This document shows positions 60,829-64,000 of a DNA stretch of 64,000 nt, one piece after another (positions within the stretch are counted from its first letter, which is position 1; each line of letters begins with the position of its first letter). The position numbers and the translations under genes are program-made. This DNA comes from Sanderia malayensis (lineage: Eukaryota > Cnidaria > Scyphozoa > Semaeostomeae > Pelagiidae), in NCBI GenBank assembly GCA_013076295.1, contig RQOL01000618.1:2046001-2110000 (forward strand), in the 5' to 3' direction. The notes beneath the pieces were generated by a model, which worked only from the letters and a program-made list of their open reading frames with translations, was not told the origin of the DNA and searched no databases.

Positions 60829-62422
60829 CTACCCTGATCTTTTCACCCATTCTCCATTCTTGCATAATTTCAGTGGTTCAAGATTATTGCCATACAACTT
60901 ACTTAGAAACCGCACAGGATTGTTAGGACATGTTGTCTCATGACCCATGAATATGCATTTTTTAAATGGGAATACTTCTGATTGGTCAAATTCATGGCCT
61001 CCTTCTGATGGATCCCATATCTTATTGCCTCTTATTGAATAATCGTAAATGTCCAAGTGTCGATTCTCTGATATTAAACGTGCCAATGGCTCTTGAAATG
61101 AACAATGGTCTCTATATGATGGCACAAGCTATGAAAATAAAAAACACTTTTATATCAAGGAAATATGAATGTCATCAAAGATGGAAACCTTCCAATTATT
61201 AAGGGACATTGCATTTATTGTTACCACAGATTATCATATATTGTAATCCATGGTAAAAGTTTATCTTTTGCAACAAATACCTGGGCAAGAAACATGTGAA
61301 ATAGTCAACCACAAATTATTGAGTAATGAATATGGTTTGAATTGAATGCCCCAGAAAATTGGGCCAGGAAGGTGCTTTGGAATAAATAGCCCAATTTTAA
61401 AAAATAAAACTAATTAAACCATATTCAACAATGGTAAGAAAAATATAATTAAAGAGTCTCACCTTTCCTTGACAGGTGAACCTTCTTCGGCTTTCGTAAG
61501 GTCTTCGGAAATCTTCTTGAATGACAAAATGAAAATCATTTTCATATCCAGTAAAGTTTCTTTTTGATATGTATTTTTTGATTTTCTTGTAATCTCTTCT
61601 ATGTATGAGAACATCCATGTCTGTATCATGTGGAATCAGATCCCCGTTCCGAAAGGACCCCAGCAAAGTTCCACAAGAAAGAAAATATTCTAATCCCGAT
61701 TCCTTGGCCATTATTTTCCATCTGGTGAATATTTTGTTAAGTACATTTCGGTCGGGGTTTCCACCACAATTTGCATCTCCATAAATTGTATGATTTCCGA
61801 TGTTTTTCATGTAATCATTATCCTCAATGTCATTGGTGTTGTTTATTTGTTCAGTTGTCTGATTTGTGGACAGTTTTACTGTCTGATTTTGCAAAGAGAT
61901 TGAAGCTGAAGTGACAATAAAAGATGGTGTCTTTAAATCTGGTCGCGTTGAAATTTTACCAATTTTATTTTTCAGTTTTCGTCTAGTTTTTAACTCTTCC
62001 TTGGAGACTGTTCTCGTTGATGGAGGCATTGAGCTTGCACTTAACTTGTGGACAACATTGTTCAGCTCTGAGGCTCGCGTTGTTGAAAACATTCTAAATT
62101 TGCTGCCCGCTTTCTCCGAAGTCTGTCCTTTTAAATTACCAATTTTCGTATGCAATTCCAGCCTCTCGCCAACAGAAAATTTCATCGTATTTCCAAATAG
62201 CTTTTTGTCTGACTCCTTAGCTTGAGTCTTTGCTTGTGAGTGAAGTTCGTAGTGGTCAGTAGTATCTTTGTTTACATCACTTTGTTGTAGTCCCTTCTCA
62301 CCACTGTTACGGCGACGTAACTTTGACCCGAAATCATATTTCATATAAACTTTTGTTGTGATCAAAGCCACGATGCAGCAAATAGCAACGAACACCTTAA
62401 AAAGATCTCGTCTTGATAGCAT
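60829..62422 (-). CDS. LicD/fukutin-like type II membrane transferase
   Basis: Probable Golgi or ER-lumen phospho-sugar transferase of the LicD family. Two exons, 62422-61463 and 61128-60829, join in phase 0 to give 419 residues. A short basic cytoplasmic tail (MLSRRDLFK) precedes a single hydrophobic anchor (VFVAICCIVALITTKVYM). A Lys/Ser/Thr-rich stem of about 180 residues has several N-glycosylation sequons (NQT, NHT). The catalytic block is GLEYFLSCGTLLGSFRNGDL followed by IPHDTDMDVLI, the LicD nucleotidyltransferase-like signature with acidic DTDMD. Later blocks include DYSIRGNKIWD, CIFMGHETTCP and FLSKLYGNN, also typical of LicD proteins. The donor or acceptor sugar cannot be told; FKRP, FKTN and other animal LicD proteins share these motifs, and I would not name an ortholog. 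Its start codon lies 59 bases from the foldback element. Confidence 0.85.
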
Positions 62423-62481
62423 GATATCGAATATTTTGCTGAAGGAAAAAGCCCAGAAGACATCTGATCTTTGATCCTCTT

Positions 62482-63266
62482 ATGGCAAGCGGATGTCACC
62501 ATAATCAGATAAACCCACTTTTTCTCAGATAAAGTGGGTTTATCTGGAGAAAAACCCACTTTTTCTGCAATAAGTCACGTTTTCTGCAGATAAACCCACT
62601 TTTTCTGAAAAACCCACTTTATCTGACAGAAAAAGTGGGTTTTTCTGATAAACTGGGTTTTTCTGCAGATAAAGTGGGTTTTTCAGATAAAGTGGGTTTT
62701 TCTGCAGAAAAAGTGGGTTTTTCAAATTCCGCATTGCTGCTGCCTGCGTCATAAGTTACGTGGGTGTGATAGAAGATTGTCCACGTGCGACTGTTCGAAT
62801 GTTTCAGCTTTCAATTTCAAAAATGGATATTAACCCTGAAAGATTTACAGACAATTTTGAGGATTTACTTGAAGATGCCATCTCTAACATCGAAACCCTG
62901 AGGAGACACTGCATGTGTCTCCTCAAGGTTGTGAAACATTGTGAAACATTCGAACAGTCGCACGTGGACAATCTTCTATCACACCCACGTAACTTATGAC
63001 GCAGGCAGCAGCAATGCGGAATTTGAAAAACCCACTTTTTCTGCAGAAAAACCCACTTTATCTGAAAAACCCACTTTTTCTGCAGAAAAACCCAGTTTAT
63101 CAGAAAAACCCACTTTTTCTGTCAGATAAAGTGGGTTTTTCAGAAAAAGTGGGTTTATCTGCAGAAAACGTGACTTATTGCAGAAAAAGTGGGTTTTTCT
63201 CCAGATAAACCCACTTTATCTGAGAAAAAGTGGGTTTATCTGATTATGGTGACATCCGCTTGCCAT
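62482..63266. mobile_element. 785-bp foldback (palindromic) transposable element
   Basis: Left arm 62482-62806 and right arm 62942-63266 are inverted copies of 325 bases with one mismatch found by eye (GCAGATAAAG versus GCAGAAAAAG). The spacer of 135 bases contains a small palindrome (GAGGAGACAC...GTGTCTCCTC). The element is flanked by exact 8-base repeats ATCCTCTT at 62474-62481 and 63267-63274. Ends read ATGGCAAGCGGATGTCACC. Each arm is itself built of short units of AAACCCACTTTTTCTG and its complement. There is no transposase; the open frames in the arms are simply mirrored. Confidence 0.92.
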
Positions 63267-63518
63267 ATCCTCTTTGGCTGTTTGCTTGAACAGCAGGTGA
63301 CTGTTACACGTGGTGGACCCTGGGTGCTCACCACACACACAAGCATTAATCCATACAAAACATGGAACAGAGAATGCTGGAACCAATTGTAGAAAACTTG
63401 CCAATGACATGAAATACCACTTTTTGTGAATCGTGGAGAACTAAATGTTAAATGTTGAAGTGTAGTAAAGTGAAGTGAAGTTTAAATGTTGACGTGTAAA
63501 TTCCTGTATAAAGATTCG

Positions 63519-63557
63519 TATTATTATTATTAATATTATTATTATTATTAATATTAA
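63519..63557. repeat. TTA/TAA microsatellite
   Basis: Run of ATT/TTA trinucleotides with interspersed TAATATT, in the spacer between the foldback element and the second satellite array. Nothing else is recognised in 63275-63669. Confidence 0.85.
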
Positions 63558-63669
63558 TGACAGTTAACCAGCAGCAGATAAGTATTAGATGAAATAAATT
63601 GTAACTGCATTGATATCTCTGATAGCTGATAGATTTAATTTTATCATTTATTTTTTCCCAAATCAAGTT

Positions 63670-64000
63670 AATGTATGATATGTCATGTATTTCAGTTGAC
63701 GCAAGACCTCGTCAGTGGCCGACTTTTGAAATATTTGTGCTAGCAGGCTCGGAATGGTCTCAAATGGATCAGAAGGTCCTAATTAGTAGGACTAGACCCT
63801 TTGTGAGTGAAATTTCGGTCTATTTCCAAAATTGATTCTTCTAACCCTAGCTTACTGTATGATAGGCAATGTATTTCAGTTGGGGCAAGGCCTCGCCAGG
63901 TGCCAACTTTTGAAATATTTATGCTACAAAGCTGGGAATGGTCTCAAACTGATCAGAACGTACTAATTAGTAGGATTCGACCCTTTGTGAGTGACATTTC
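63670..64000 (+). repeat. Second array of the 184-bp satellite, runs off the window
   Basis: The unit landmark recurs at 63670 and 63854, again exactly 184 bases apart, with the same order of motifs (CAGTTG..GCAAG.CCTCG, GGTCTCAAA.TGATCAGAA, ACCCTTTGTGAGTGA). These units are more diverged from the array at 31543-32826 than that array is internally, for example TTTGTGAGTG for CTTGTGAGTG. Same orientation as the first array. Confidence 0.92.

Noticed and set aside
62540..63208. Two near-identical 70-codon frames (beginning MTQAAAMRNLKNP) in opposite directions
   Set aside because: They are the two arms of the foldback element translated; the low-complexity NPLFLQK repeats reflect the DNA units, not a gene.

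Overview
The window is nuclear DNA from an invertebrate animal. Genes are split by short GT-AG introns, with 2 to 18 coding exons each. The set is typically metazoan: a cilia protein, a giant apolipoprotein and a reticulon. Introns hold many small non-autonomous DNA transposons. Base composition is AT-rich. I favour an early-branching animal such as a cnidarian, but the sequence alone does not prove the phylum. All gene models were joined by hand from splice signals and reading phase; every assigned junction keeps frame except one exon of CFAP57.

Left third (1-28.7 kb), all housekeeping-type genes. PRPF38A (-, partial) sits head to head with a six-finger C2H2 protein (+). A short reticulon (+) follows, behind a TATA promoter. 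CFAP57 (-, 18 exons) is read away from ASNSD1 (+, 11 exons) across a promoter with paired CACGTG boxes. ASNSD1 converges on UBR7 (-). A small two-exon gene (-) with a possible flavodoxin-like fold lies behind UBR7.

Middle (28.7-54.3 kb). A gene-poor stretch holds an array of a 184-bp satellite, interrupted by a hAT-type MITE with a clean 8-bp target duplication. R3HDM4 (+) follows. It converges on an 18-kb, 13-exon gene (-) for a secreted large lipid-transfer protein of about 4357 residues (apolipophorin/apoB class). That protein has a signal peptide, an N-terminal lipoprotein module, a furin-type site, a long amphipathic-helix region in one 8.7-kb exon, a VWD domain and a C-terminal vWA-like domain.

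Right end (54.3-64 kb). ZFAND1 (-) and holocytochrome c synthase HCCS (+) share a divergent promoter. HCCS converges on a two-exon LicD/fukutin-like Golgi-type transferase (-). Just upstream of that gene lies a 785-bp foldback element with 325-bp arms that differ at one base. A second array of the same 184-bp satellite then runs off the window.

The genes do not form one pathway or an operon. Divergent and convergent neighbours alternate. I found no CRISPR, tRNA, rRNA or viral gene. The least ordinary items are the foldback element, the satellite with its nested MITE, the lipoprotein's C-terminal architecture, the single-base frameshift in CFAP57, and the SGGIDC variant of the ASNSD1 ATP loop.
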